Source: Rhodospirillales bacterium Ga0074136 (GTDB taxonomy: Bacteria > Pseudomonadota > Alphaproteobacteria > Acetobacterales > Acetobacteraceae). From it: a DNA stretch of 39,417 nucleotides. The translations under genes were made by a program, and so were the position numbers. The DNA lies in the NCBI GenBank assembly GCA_001464375.1, contig LNEW01000081.1, forward strand, positions 1-39,417. The letters run 5' to 3'. Shown here piece by piece: positions 17,365 through 25,805 of the stretch (position 1 is its first letter; each line of letters opens with the position of its first letter). A model generated the notes under the pieces. The model ran no database searches, was not told the origin of the DNA, and saw only the letters and a program-made list of their open reading frames with translations.

Positions 17365-20259
17365 TCAGCCGAAGCGCGCGACCGAGAAATCGGCTGCGAC
17401 CGCCGCGCGCCCCAGCACCGCATCGGCGGTCATGCGCCCCGCCACGGGGCCGAGCGTGTAGCCGGACGATGTGACGGCGGCGAAGAGGCCCGGGCAGGAC
17501 GGCGCCTCGCCCAGGATCGGCGCGCGATCGATATGCACGTTCATGCCGGTCCAGGCGCGCAGCACCGAAAGTCCGGCGACAGCCGGAACCACATGGCCGG
17601 CGACCCACAGATTGCCCTCGATGCTGTCGCGCCGGTTGCGGGTGGCGCCGGTGGCGGGGTCATGGACGCCGGGCCAGGCGCCGCCGATCAGCAGATGGCC
17701 GTTCGGACCTTGCTTCAGCGACAAATGCCGCCCGGCATGGGCGACCAGATGCGGGATGAAGGCCCCGGTGGCTTCGGTGGCGATGACCTGCTGCACCAGG
17801 CCGCCAACCGGCAACGCCACGCCGGCCAGCGCGGCAATGCTGCCCGACCACGGGCCCGCTGCGACCACGACGCGCCCGGCGCGGATGGTGCCGGCTTCGG
17901 TGGTGACGGCGAAGGCCGCGCCGTCGCGCGCGATGCCCGTGATCTCGACACCGCCCACCACCCGCGCGCCGGCGCGTTTCGCCAGCGCCAGGAGTGCGGC
18001 GGTGCCGCGCAGCGGGTCGATCTGGCCCTCGTCCGGGCAGAAGGCGGCACCGAGGAAGCGCGGCGCGAGATAGGGGGCGAGGGTGCGCAACTCGTTCGCG
18101 CCGATCACGTGGCTGTCGATTCCCGCGCCGCGCTCCACAGCCGTCTTGCCGTGCAGCCAGTCCAGTTCGGCCGGCGTCTCGGCCAGCATGATGCCGCCCT
18201 CGGTGCGGATGCCGCAGCTCTCGCCGGCGTCGCGCGCGATCTCCTTCCACAGGGCGATGGAGCGCGGCCCCAGCGGCAGCGTCGCGGCGGCCGGGCCGGC
18301 AGTGCCGAGCGCTTCCGCCTTGTCGCCGAAATCATAGGGCAGCAGTTGCACGTGCAGGCTGCCGGCATTGGCGGTGCTTGCCGCCAGGCCAGGCTCGGAG
18401 CGGTCGGCCACCAGCACATCGACGCCCTCGCGCGCGAGATACAGCGCGGTCGACAGGCCGAGCACGCCGCCGCCGATCACCAGCACGTCGCAGGCGCGGT
18501 CCTGGGCCGCGAGGGGCAGGGCGGGGCTGCGCCAGGTGGGGGGTGTGGGCGCATGGATGACGGGCGCGTCGAAGCCTTCCGGCACCTCGCGCATCAGGGC
18601 GGCGGCCGGGATCGGCTTGATCGGCGCGCGCGGGGCGGCGAAGGCGGCCTCGGCGGCGGGGGCGTTTGCGATGCGCGCGATGGTGGCGCCGCACATGCGG
18701 CCCTGGCAGCGGCCCATGCCGGCGCGGGTTTCCTTCTTGAGCGCGGCCAATGTGCGCGCGCCGGACGCGATGGCGTCGCGCAGCGCACCGGCGGTGACCT
18801 CCTCGCAGCGGCAGATCGTGGTGGCGTCGGCGATAGTCGTGGCATCGAAGGCGGGGGCGGCGAACACGCGCCACAGCGCGCGTTGGAAGTCCAGCGCACG
18901 GCGCAGGTCGCGCTGCGCAGGCGCATCGTCGGATACGCCGAAACCAAGGTCGCGCGCCGCTGCCAGCCCCGCCAGCCGCCCGCGCGCGAACGCCACGCGC
19001 GAGCCACCGATCGACGCGCCGTCGCCGATGGCGAATACCCCGGCGATGTCGGTGCGCCCGTCGGTGTCGGCGATGGTTTCCAATCGCCCGATCTCCGCAC
19101 CGGGGCCATCGGTGGCGAAGCGCTGCGCGCAGCCGAGCGCGCGGGCGAGGCCGGTCTCCGGCTGGAAGCCCATGTTCAGCGCGGCGACACCCGCTTCGAT
19201 GCGCCGTTCGCCGGACGGCGTGGCGATGCGCAGGGCGACGAAGCGGTCGGTGCCTTCGCAGGCCAGGATGCTGCCGCCCCACAGCACCGGCACGCCGGCG
19301 CGCTTCAACTGCGCGAGGTAGCGGAACCCGTCCCAGGCCAGGTCAGGTGAGGTGCGTGCCAGCGCCAGCAGATCGCGCCAGGTTCCGAAGCCCGGCCGCG
19401 GCGCCGCTTCCACCACCGCGGCCACCTGCACGCCGCCGGCCAGCAATTCGCACGCAAGCTGCAGGTTGAGCGGCCCGCTGCCGGCGATCACCACGCTGCC
19501 GGCCGGGCTCACGCGCTGCGCGCGCGCCAGGGTCTGCAGCGCGCCGGTGGTCATCACGCCGGGCAGCGTCCACCCTGGCACCGGCACGGGGCGTTCATGC
19601 GCGCCGGGGGCGAGCACCAGGCGCTTCGGACGGAAGGTGAGCGCGGTGTCACCGATCACGGCCGCGATCTCGTCCGGCGCGAAGCCGCCCCAGACGGTGG
19701 CGCCGTGATGGATGATGACGCCGGCGTCGCGCGCTTCGGCCACGAGTGCCGCGCCGCGTCGGAACTGCGCATCGGGCGCGGCATTCGCATGGCTTTTGGC
19801 CAGCGGCTTCAGATACTGCCCGCCGGCATCGGCGCGTTCGTCGAGCACGATGGTCGTGGCCCCGGCGCGCGCGGCGGCGATGGCGGCGGACAGGCCAGCA
19901 GGGCCGGCGCCCACGACCAGCACGTCGCAGGCCGCCTCGGCAATGCCGGTCGGTTGCGGCGCGAGCGGCGCGGGTTCGGCCGGCAGGGCGCCCTGCACGC
20001 GCATGCCGGCTTCGGCCTTCACCAGGCAGGCGCGTTGCCCGGCGCGGCCATCCACCGTGACAATGCAATCCCAGCAGGCCCCCATGCCGCACCACAGCCC
20101 GCGCGGCGCGCCCCTTGCTGTTGTGCGCAGCGCGACAACCCCGGCAGCCGACAGCGCGGCGGCGATGGATTCGCCGGGCAGCGCCTCGACCTCGCGCCCG
20201 TCGAAGGTGAAGCGGATCGGCGCGGAGGATGGCGTGATGGTGGGGGAGGTGAGGCGCAT
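17365..20259 (-). CDS. Single-chain HcnABC/opine-oxidase-like flavoprotein dehydrogenase
   Basis: Four modules are fused in 964 residues. Residues about 15 to 95 are a Fer2_4 [2Fe-2S] domain with C57, C62, C65 and C78 (CGMGACWDC). Residues about 110 to 460 are an FAD/NAD(P)-type oxidoreductase with GAGPAG at 117-122. Residues about 480 to 535 are a BFD-like [2Fe-2S] module (C483, C485, C518, C523: CRCEEV and CQGRMC). Residues about 590 to 960 are a DAO-family amine oxidase with a second dinucleotide motif, GGGVLG at 596-601. In HcnABC, opine oxidase and D-hydroxyproline dehydrogenase these parts are separate subunits. The expected reaction is oxidation of a secondary amine or D-amino acid, with electrons passing to the respiratory chain. 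The frame is open to an ATG at 20331, only 2 bp from the divergent gene. I prefer the ATG at 20259 (MRLTSP), which leaves room for a promoter; neither start has a convincing ribosome site. The substrate is unknown. Confidence 0.9.
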   Translation of the reverse strand: MRLTSPTITPSSAPIRFTFDGREVEALPGESIAAALSAAGVVALRTTARGAPRGLWCGMGACWDCIVTVDGRAGQRACLVKAEAGMRVQGALPAEPAPLAPQPTGIAEAACDVLVVGAGPAGLSAAIAAARAGATTIVLDERADAGGQYLKPLAKSHANAAPDAQFRRGAALVAEARDAGVIIHHGATVWGGFAPDEIAAVIGDTALTFRPKRLVLAPGAHERPVPVPGWTLPGVMTTGALQTLARAQRVSPAGSVVIAGSGPLNLQLACELLAGGVQVAAVVEAAPRPGFGTWRDLLALARTSPDLAWDGFRYLAQLKRAGVPVLWGGSILACEGTDRFVALRIATPSGERRIEAGVAALNMGFQPETGLARALGCAQRFATDGPGAEIGRLETIADTDGRTDIAGVFAIGDGASIGGSRVAFARGRLAGLAAARDLGFGVSDDAPAQRDLRRALDFQRALWRVFAAPAFDATTIADATTICRCEEVTAGALRDAIASGARTLAALKKETRAGMGRCQGRMCGATIARIANAPAAEAAFAAPRAPIKPIPAAALMREVPEGFDAPVIHAPTPPTWRSPALPLAAQDRACDVLVIGGGVLGLSTALYLAREGVDVLVADRSEPGLAASTANAGSLHVQLLPYDFGDKAEALGTAGPAAATLPLGPRSIALWKEIARDAGESCGIRTEGGIMLAETPAELDWLHGKTAVERGAGIDSHVIGANELRTLAPYLAPRFLGAAFCPDEGQIDPLRGTAALLALAKRAGARVVGGVEITGIARDGAAFAVTTEAGTIRAGRVVVAAGPWSGSIAALAGVALPVGGLVQQVIATEATGAFIPHLVAHAGRHLSLKQGPNGHLLIGGAWPGVHDPATGATRNRRDSIEGNLWVAGHVVPAVAGLSVLRAWTGMNVHIDRAPILGEAPSCPGLFAAVTSSGYTLGPVAGRMTADAVLGRAAVAADFSVARFG

Positions 20260-20333
20260 GCCCTTGCCGTGCTGGGGAAAACAGTCTCCGATCATCGCAC
20301 GCGGCCCGGCCGCGTCCATCCCCGGAGCCATCG
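20260..20333. promoter_or_regulatory. Divergent promoter region between flavoprotein and DapA-family gene
   Basis: This 74 bp gap separates the flavoprotein (minus) from the DapA-family gene (plus). Both transcripts must start in or beside it, so the two arms are probably co-regulated. A GGAG ribosome site near 20324 serves the plus-strand gene. I cannot identify clear -35/-10 boxes or an operator. No regulator gene is next to it. Confidence 0.45.
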
Positions 20334-21245
20334 ATGTCCCGCGAGCCCTTCCGCGGCACCTACACGGTGCTGGTCACGCCCTTCACAGCCGATGGGTCCG
20401 CTGTGGACCACGCTGCCCTGGCGCGCCTGGTCGAATACCAGGTCACCGAGGGCGTGCGGGGGCTGATCCCGCTGGGCTCCACCGGTGAATTTCTGTCCGT
20501 CTCGCGCGAGGAACGCGCCGCCATCGTCGAGACCGTGGTGCGCGCCGCTGCCGGGCGCGTGCCCGTGCTGGTCGGCACGGGGGCCGAGGACACGCGCGAG
20601 GTGGTCGCGATCTCGAAGGAAGCCGAGGCGCAGGGCGCGGACGGCGTGATGATCATCCCGCCCTTCTATTCCGTGCCGACGCTGGCGGAACTGGTCCACC
20701 ACTACGACACCGTGGCGAAGGCGATCGGCATCCCGATCATGGTCTACAACAACCCGGCCACATCCAACGTGGACATGACGCCAGCCATGCTGGCCGAGAT
20801 CAGCCGCATCCCGAATTGCCGCTACGTGAAGGAAAGCACGCTCGAGGTGACGCGTGTGCGCGATATCGTCGACCTGTGCGGCGACCGGATGGAGGTCTTC
20901 GCCGGCGTTCTCGGTTACGAAAGTGCCTGGCTCGGCGCGATCGGCTGGGTCGCGGTGTGCAGCAACGTCGCGCCGCGCCTGTCGTCCGAGATGTTCGACG
21001 CAGCCGCCTTCGAGGTGAACCGCGACAAGTCGCGCGCGCTGTACCGGCGCCTGACGCCGCTGCTGCCCTGGGTGGGCGGGCCGCGCTACGTCTCGGGCAC
21101 CAAGGCGGCGTTCCGGCTGATGGGCATGGACATGGGCCCGCCGCGGCCGCCGCGCCTGCCGCTGCCCGCCGTCGACATGCCGGCACTGGCGCAGGTCTTG
21201 CAGGGCATCGGCCTGATGAGCGTGGCCGCGCAGGCGGCGGAATAA
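20334..21245 (+). CDS. Dihydrodipicolinate synthase (DapA) family lyase/deaminase
   Basis: The 303-residue length and motifs match the class I aldolase DapA/NAL superfamily. LGSTGEF (residues 47-53) binds the keto-acid carboxylate, Y138 (in VYNNPATSN) is the catalytic tyrosine, and K166 (in YVKEST) is the Schiff-base lysine. The start ATG has GGAG upstream. It is unlikely to be the lysine-biosynthesis enzyme: it opens a transporter and catabolic operon and diverges from a flavoprotein dehydrogenase. In hydroxyproline catabolism a DapA-family enzyme deaminates 1-pyrroline-4-hydroxy-2-carboxylate, the product of a D-hydroxyproline dehydrogenase of the flavoprotein's type. That makes such a role attractive but unproven. 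5-dehydro-4-deoxyglucarate dehydratase and other keto-acid lyases are alternatives. Confidence 0.9.
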   Translation: MSREPFRGTYTVLVTPFTADGSAVDHAALARLVEYQVTEGVRGLIPLGSTGEFLSVSREERAAIVETVVRAAAGRVPVLVGTGAEDTREVVAISKEAEAQGADGVMIIPPFYSVPTLAELVHHYDTVAKAIGIPIMVYNNPATSNVDMTPAMLAEISRIPNCRYVKESTLEVTRVRDIVDLCGDRMEVFAGVLGYESAWLGAIGWVAVCSNVAPRLSSEMFDAAAFEVNRDKSRALYRRLTPLLPWVGGPRYVSGTKAAFRLMGMDMGPPRPPRLPLPAVDMPALAQVLQGIGLMSVAAQAAE

Positions 21246-21261
21246 CAGGGAGCATCACACC

Positions 21262-22086
21262 ATGGATCGTCGCCTATTCCTCGCCGCCGGCGGATCGCTG
21301 CTCGCGGCCCCCGCGCTGGCGCAGGCTCCCGCCTGCACGCAGGCCGTGCCGAACACCGAGCTGGTCAAGGCCGGCACGCTGACGCTGTCGACCAACCCCA
21401 CCTTGCCGCCGATGCAGTTCGTGGACGGGCAGGGGGTATTGCGCGGCATGCGTGTGGAACTGGGCGCGGAACTCGCGCGCCGGCTCTGCCTGCAGGTCGA
21501 GCATGTGCGCGTGGAATTCGCCGCCATGATCCCGGGCCTGGCGGCGCGGCGCTGGGACATCATCAACACCGGCATGTTCTACACCGAGGAACGCCAGCGC
21601 CTGATGTGGCTGGTGCGCTATGAGCAGCAGGCGATCAGCGTCTCGGTCCCGCGTGGCAACCCGCGCAACATCACCAGGATCGAGGACCTGGCCGGCCTGC
21701 GCGTGGGCGTGGAGCAGGGCGGCTTCGAATTCCGCCGCACCACCGACATGTCGAACGACCTGACCGCACGCGGGCTGCGTCCGCTGACCATCCGCGCCTT
21801 CGACAATTTCGCGGTGTCCTTCCAGGCGCTGCGCGCGGGGCAGCTCGACGCCGCGATCTCGATCGACAGCACGGGCAAGGAGTACGACACGCGCGGGGAA
21901 TTCACCCGCGCCATCTCCGGCCTGTACGGCACGCCGATCAATTTCGGCTTCCGTTCGCGCCCGCTGGCGCAGGCGGTGGCCACGGCGCTGACGGCGATGA
22001 AGGCGGACGGGTCCTTCCAGGCGCTGCTCGATCGCTTCGGCGTCACGGCCTATGATGGGCCGTTCGAGGTCGTCGGCCCGACCTGA
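21262..22086 (+). CDS. Amino-acid ABC transporter periplasmic binding protein (SBP_bac_3)
   Basis: The 274-residue exported protein begins with a Sec signal (MDRRLFLAAGGSLLAAPALA). It continues as a family-3 solute-binding protein, the class that binds polar amino acids and opines for ABC importers. GTLTLSTNPTLPPMQFVDG is the usual first strand and substrate-facing loop, followed by GMRVELGAELARRL and DLAGLRVGVEQGG at the hinge. The start is preceded by GGGAG at good spacing, 16 bp after the DapA-family stop, so the genes share a transcript. The specificity cannot be read. Its placement suggests that it captures the substrate of the neighbouring enzymes. Confidence 0.92.
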   Translation: MDRRLFLAAGGSLLAAPALAQAPACTQAVPNTELVKAGTLTLSTNPTLPPMQFVDGQGVLRGMRVELGAELARRLCLQVEHVRVEFAAMIPGLAARRWDIINTGMFYTEERQRLMWLVRYEQQAISVSVPRGNPRNITRIEDLAGLRVGVEQGGFEFRRTTDMSNDLTARGLRPLTIRAFDNFAVSFQALRAGQLDAAISIDSTGKEYDTRGEFTRAISGLYGTPINFGFRSRPLAQAVATALTAMKADGSFQALLDRFGVTAYDGPFEVVGPT

Positions 22087-22105
22087 TGCGACCCGCAGGC
22101 GCCGG

Positions 22106-22133
22106 GTGGCCCGCCGGACTGCTGGCGGGCCAC
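22106..22133 (+). promoter_or_regulatory. Perfect hairpin between binding-protein and permease genes
   Basis: GTGGCCCGCC (22106-22115) pairs perfectly with GGCGGGCCAC (22124-22133) around an 8 nt loop. No T-run follows. Hairpins between a binding-protein gene and its permease commonly stabilise the upstream message, so that more binding protein than membrane protein is made; that function is inferred here. The surrounding gap 22087-22199 holds no gene. Confidence 0.6.
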
Positions 22134-22199
22134 GTTCGCGGCCTCGGCGCGCGCGATGCGCGCCGCAACTCGACTGAATTTCGCAAGGCCCGCTGACCC

Positions 22200-22889
22200 A
22201 TGCAGATCTGGCGCTGGGATGGCTTCTTCGATTCGCTCTTCAACGCCTACCTGCTGGAAGGCGCGATCATCTCGGTCGGGCTGACGGCGGGTTCGCTGGT
22301 GTTCGGCCTGTTCATCGGCATCGGGCTGGCGCTGATGCGCCTGTCCGGCAACCGCATCATGTCCGGCTTCGCCGCCTTCTACTGCTGGTTCTTCCGCGGC
22401 ACGCCGCTGCTGGTGCAGCTGCTGCTGATCTACACCGGCCTGCCGCTGCTCGGCATCCGCTTCGATGTGTGGGAAGCCGCGCTGATCGGCATTTCGCTGA
22501 ACGAGGGCGCCTACCTCAGCGAGATCGTGCGCGCCGGCATCATGTCGGTGGCGAAGGGCCAGCGGGAGGCCGCGGCCGCACTCGGCCTGCACCGCGCGCA
22601 GGTCTTCCGCCTGGTGACCTGGCCGCAGGCGCTGCGCGTCATCATCCCGCCGCTCGGCAATTCGGTGAACGGGCTGCTCAAGACCACGTCGATCGCGTCG
22701 GTCATCAGCGTCGATGAACTCCTCCGCCGCACGCAACTGCTGATCCAGGAACGCTTCCTGGTGCTGGAATTGTTCATCGTCGCGGCGATGTACTACCTGC
22801 TGATGACCACCCTTTGGGACTTCGTGCAGCGCCGCCTCGAACGCCGCTACGGGCGGGGCTACGCGATGGAAGCCCCCGACCGGCGGTGA
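22200..22889 (+). CDS. Amino-acid ABC transporter permease (HisM/GlnP type)
   Basis: The 229-residue inner-membrane protein has about five membrane segments. The conserved EAA loop, which docks the ATPase, reads EAAAALGLHRAQVFRLVTWP at about residues 122 to 141. FRGTPLLVQLLLIY and LLKTTSIASVIS are also typical of the His/Glu/Gln/Arg permease family. It follows the binding-protein gene by 113 bp on the same strand. Neither an ATP-binding gene nor a second permease follows. It may form a homodimer and borrow an ATPase encoded elsewhere. Confidence 0.93.
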   Translation: MQIWRWDGFFDSLFNAYLLEGAIISVGLTAGSLVFGLFIGIGLALMRLSGNRIMSGFAAFYCWFFRGTPLLVQLLLIYTGLPLLGIRFDVWEAALIGISLNEGAYLSEIVRAGIMSVAKGQREAAAALGLHRAQVFRLVTWPQALRVIIPPLGNSVNGLLKTTSIASVISVDELLRRTQLLIQERFLVLELFIVAAMYYLLMTTLWDFVQRRLERRYGRGYAMEAPDRR

Positions 22890-22926
22890 CAGGGCGGCGC
22901 CCGCGCGCTATCGCTGGCGCCACCCC

Positions 22927-24255
22927 ATGAGCGCACCCGCCACCGACTTCGTGCCGCCCATGCCCACGCCTGCCTGGCGGCCGCCCACCGCGCTGGGCGG
23001 GCTGCTGCGCGCGCGCCGGGATGTGCTGTCGATCTTCCCTGCCGATGCCTATCGCCGCCAGGTGATGACGACGCGCCTGCCCGGGCGGCTGATCCTGGTG
23101 GCCAATACGCCCGAGGTGGTGCGCGACGTGTTCGTCACGAAGCACGCCATCTACCAGCGCAAGTCGCGCTTCCTGGAGGATGCGCTGCGCCCGGTGATCG
23201 GCGGGTCGTCCTTCATCGCCTGGGGCGATGACTGGACGGCGAAGCGCGCGGCGATCTCCCCGCCGATCCATCCTTCGGGCATCGCGCAGTTCCATCCGTG
23301 GTACCTGCAGGCCGCCGAGGAAACCGTCGAGGATTTCGCGCGCGCCGAGGGCCCCGTCGATGTCGCCGCGGCCTTCGCCACGGGCATCACGCGGGTGCTG
23401 CTGTTGTCGGTCTTCGGCCCGTACGTCGCGCGCGAGGAAGCCGCAATCATCGCCGAGACCTTCACCGCCTACCAGGATGCCGCCGAGGTGGTGGACCTGT
23501 TCGGCCTGTTGGGCCTGCCGGACATGCTGGGCTGGCTCACGCGCCGGCGCGCTGGGCACCTGGCGCGCGCCCTGCGTGGGCGCGTCGCGCGGCTGCTTGA
23601 CGCGACCGGCCCCGATGGCGGCACGCCGCTGCTGGCCGCGCTGCGCGCGTCGCTGTCGGGCGAGGCGCTGCTGGACGAGGTGGTGATGTTTCTCCTCGCC
23701 GGCAGCGAGGGCGCGGCGATCACGCTGACCTGGACCGCGATGCTGGCGGCGATGCACCCCGCCACGGCGGACCGCATGGCGGAAGAACTGCCTGCCGCGC
23801 CGCCCGCCTTCGCCGATCTTCCGGGCTTCACCTTCACCCGCGCCGTCATCCAGGAATCCATGCGGCTGTACCCGCCCGTCGCGGTCTTTGCGCGCCAGGC
23901 GCTGAAGCCCGACCGCATCCGCCGCTGGGATGTGCGGGAGGGCGACATCGTCCTCGCCGTGCCCTGGCTGCTGCACCGCCACGAGCAACTGTGGGAAGCC
24001 CCGCACGCCTTCCGCCCGGAACGCTTCCTCGGCGATGCGCCCCGCCAGCGCCCGCGCTTCGCCTACCTGCCCTTCGGCATCGGCCCGCGCATCTGCGCCG
24101 GCGCGGCCTTCGGCATGGCGGAGGTCTCGGTCTTCGCCGCCATCCTGTTCCGCCGCTTCCGCTTCGCGCTGGCGCCAGGCTTCACGCCGCGGCCGAATTG
24201 CCGGCTCGCGCTGCGGCCCAAGGGCGGCATGCGGCTGGTCATCACGCCGCGCTGA
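22927..24255 (+). CDS. Cytochrome P450, lacking the usual I-helix threonine
   Basis: The 442-residue protein has the haem-binding loop FGIGPRICAG with axial ligand C390 and the K-helix ExxR (E310, R313 in ESMRLYPPV). It is a soluble-type bacterial P450 with no membrane anchor. The I-helix site normally reads (A/G)Gx(D/E)T(T/S); here it is AGSEGA at 258-263, so the proton-relay threonine is replaced by Gly262. That substitution usually lowers classical monooxygenase turnover, and is seen in P450s with unusual chemistry or with substrates that supply the hydroxyl. No ferredoxin or reductase gene is adjacent. It starts 37 bp after the permease gene, on the same strand, and precedes the amidohydrolase. 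The ribosome site is weak. The substrate is unknown. Confidence 0.92.
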   Translation: MSAPATDFVPPMPTPAWRPPTALGGLLRARRDVLSIFPADAYRRQVMTTRLPGRLILVANTPEVVRDVFVTKHAIYQRKSRFLEDALRPVIGGSSFIAWGDDWTAKRAAISPPIHPSGIAQFHPWYLQAAEETVEDFARAEGPVDVAAAFATGITRVLLLSVFGPYVAREEAAIIAETFTAYQDAAEVVDLFGLLGLPDMLGWLTRRRAGHLARALRGRVARLLDATGPDGGTPLLAALRASLSGEALLDEVVMFLLAGSEGAAITLTWTAMLAAMHPATADRMAEELPAAPPAFADLPGFTFTRAVIQESMRLYPPVAVFARQALKPDRIRRWDVREGDIVLAVPWLLHRHEQLWEAPHAFRPERFLGDAPRQRPRFAYLPFGIGPRICAGAAFGMAEVSVFAAILFRRFRFALAPGFTPRPNCRLALRPKGGMRLVITPR

Positions 24256-24314
24256 GGCTTGCCGCCTCCGCCGCGCCGCCGCAATCTTCGCAGCGCAGCA
24301 TGAGGAGAGCGGTG

Positions 24315-25805
24315 ATGGCGGAATACGACCTCGCGGTGCGCGGCGGCCAGGTGGCGACAGGCTTCGGCACCACGCGCTGCGACATCGGCGTGAAGGATGG
24401 CCGCATCGTCGCCATCGCCGAACGCATCACCGACGCCGCCCGCACCATCGAGGCCGACGGCCTGCTGGTGCTGCCCGGCGGCGTCGACAGCCACTGCCAC
24501 ATCGAGGAACCCTCGCGCGGCGGCTATGCCAGCACGGGTGCCGCCGAGCCGCCCGTCACGGTCAACGAGGAATCCTTCGCCACCGCCAGCGCATCCGCCT
24601 TCGCCGGCGGCACCACGTCCGTCGTGTGCTTCATCCCGCAATGGAAGGGCTTCGGCGTCTGGGACCGCTACGTCGACTACCGCGCGCGGGCTGCGAAGGG
24701 GATGCTCGACCATTCCTTCCACCAGATCATTTCCGACCCCACCGATGCGGTGATGGATGAGGAGGTGCCGCGCGTGGTGGCCGAGGGCGTGCGCAGCCTG
24801 AAGGTCTTCCTGACCTACGAACCGCTGCACCTGGCCGACGCGCAATACCTGCGCGTGCTGACCAAGGCGCGCGAACTGGGCTGCCTGGTCACCGTGCATT
24901 GCGAGAACTACGAGGCGATCAACTGGCGTACGCAGGAACTGCTCAAGCACGGCATGACCGCGCCGAAATACCACGCCTGGGCACGCCCGCCGATCGTCGA
25001 GCGCGAGGCCACGCACCGCGCCATCGCCCTGGCCGAGCTGGTGGACCAGCCGATCCAGGTCTTTCACGTGAGCTGCGCCGAGGCGGCCGAGGAGATCGCC
25101 CGCGCCCAGGCGCGCGGCGTGAAGGTCTGGGGAGAGACCTGCCCGCAATATGTGGCCCTGACGGCCGCCGACATGGACCGCCCCGGCTTCGAGGGTGCGA
25201 AGTTCATGTGCAGCCCCGCCCCGCGTACGCGCGAGGAACACGCGCGCATCTGGGAGATGATCCGCCGCGGCACGCTCGATGTGATCTCATCCGACCACTG
25301 CGCGTTTTCCTTCGAAGGCGACAAGGGCAAGCGCCAGAACGGCGCCGACGCGGTATTCCGCGACATCCCGAACGGCATCCCGGGCTTTGCCGCGCGCCTG
25401 CCCGTCATCTTCAGCGAGGGCGTGTCGAATGGGCGCATCAGCCTCGATGAATTCGTGCGCCTGACCAGCACCAACCCCGCGCGGCTGATGGGCCTGGCGC
25501 CACGCAAGGGCATGATCGCGGTGGGCGCCGATGCCGACCTCGCGCTGTGGGACCCGACGAAGAAGGTGCGGCTGACCAACGCGCTGATGCAGCACGCCAT
25601 CGACTACACGCCCTATGAAGGCATGGAGGTCACCGGCTGGCCGGTCGCCACCATCCGCCGCGGCGAGGTCGTGATGCGCGACGGCACGGTGCAGGCCGAA
25701 CCCGGCACCGGCCGGTTCCTGCCGCGCGGCCCCTACGACTTCATCCGCCCGCGCGGCATCACGCCCGACGGCTTCGACCCGGCGCCCTCGACCGTGTTCA
25801 GCTAA
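24315..25805 (+). CDS. Dihydropyrimidinase/hydantoinase-family amidohydrolase
   Basis: The 496-residue enzyme belongs to the cyclic amidohydrolases, which hydrolyse dihydropyrimidines, hydantoins or related cyclic imides and ureides using two metals. Ligands are visible: H60 and H62 (DSHCHIEEP), carbamylatable K163 (SLKVFLTYE), H195 (VHCEN), H251 (FHVSC) and D327 (SSDHCAF). The SSDHCAF and GxPG stretches favour dihydropyrimidinase/D-hydantoinase over dihydroorotase or allantoinase. The frame is open upstream to 23991 inside the P450 gene, but the ATG at 24315 has GAGGAGA ahead of it and starts the usual N-terminal strand. It is the last gene of the plus-strand run and meets the exported-protein gene tail to tail. 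The true substrate is not determined. Confidence 0.93.
   Translation: MAEYDLAVRGGQVATGFGTTRCDIGVKDGRIVAIAERITDAARTIEADGLLVLPGGVDSHCHIEEPSRGGYASTGAAEPPVTVNEESFATASASAFAGGTTSVVCFIPQWKGFGVWDRYVDYRARAAKGMLDHSFHQIISDPTDAVMDEEVPRVVAEGVRSLKVFLTYEPLHLADAQYLRVLTKARELGCLVTVHCENYEAINWRTQELLKHGMTAPKYHAWARPPIVEREATHRAIALAELVDQPIQVFHVSCAEAAEEIARAQARGVKVWGETCPQYVALTAADMDRPGFEGAKFMCSPAPRTREEHARIWEMIRRGTLDVISSDHCAFSFEGDKGKRQNGADAVFRDIPNGIPGFAARLPVIFSEGVSNGRISLDEFVRLTSTNPARLMGLAPRKGMIAVGADADLALWDPTKKVRLTNALMQHAIDYTPYEGMEVTGWPVATIRRGEVVMRDGTVQAEPGTGRFLPRGPYDFIRPRGITPDGFDPAPSTVFS

Noticed and set aside
17365..20259. Hydrogen cyanide synthase
   Set aside because: The domains resemble HcnABC, but the gene is a fusion and sits beside a DapA-family lyase and amino-acid importer, which points to amino-acid catabolism rather than cyanide production.
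20334..21245. DapA for lysine biosynthesis
   Set aside because: The catalytic residues fit, but the gene leads a transporter and catabolic operon and no lysine-pathway genes are nearby.
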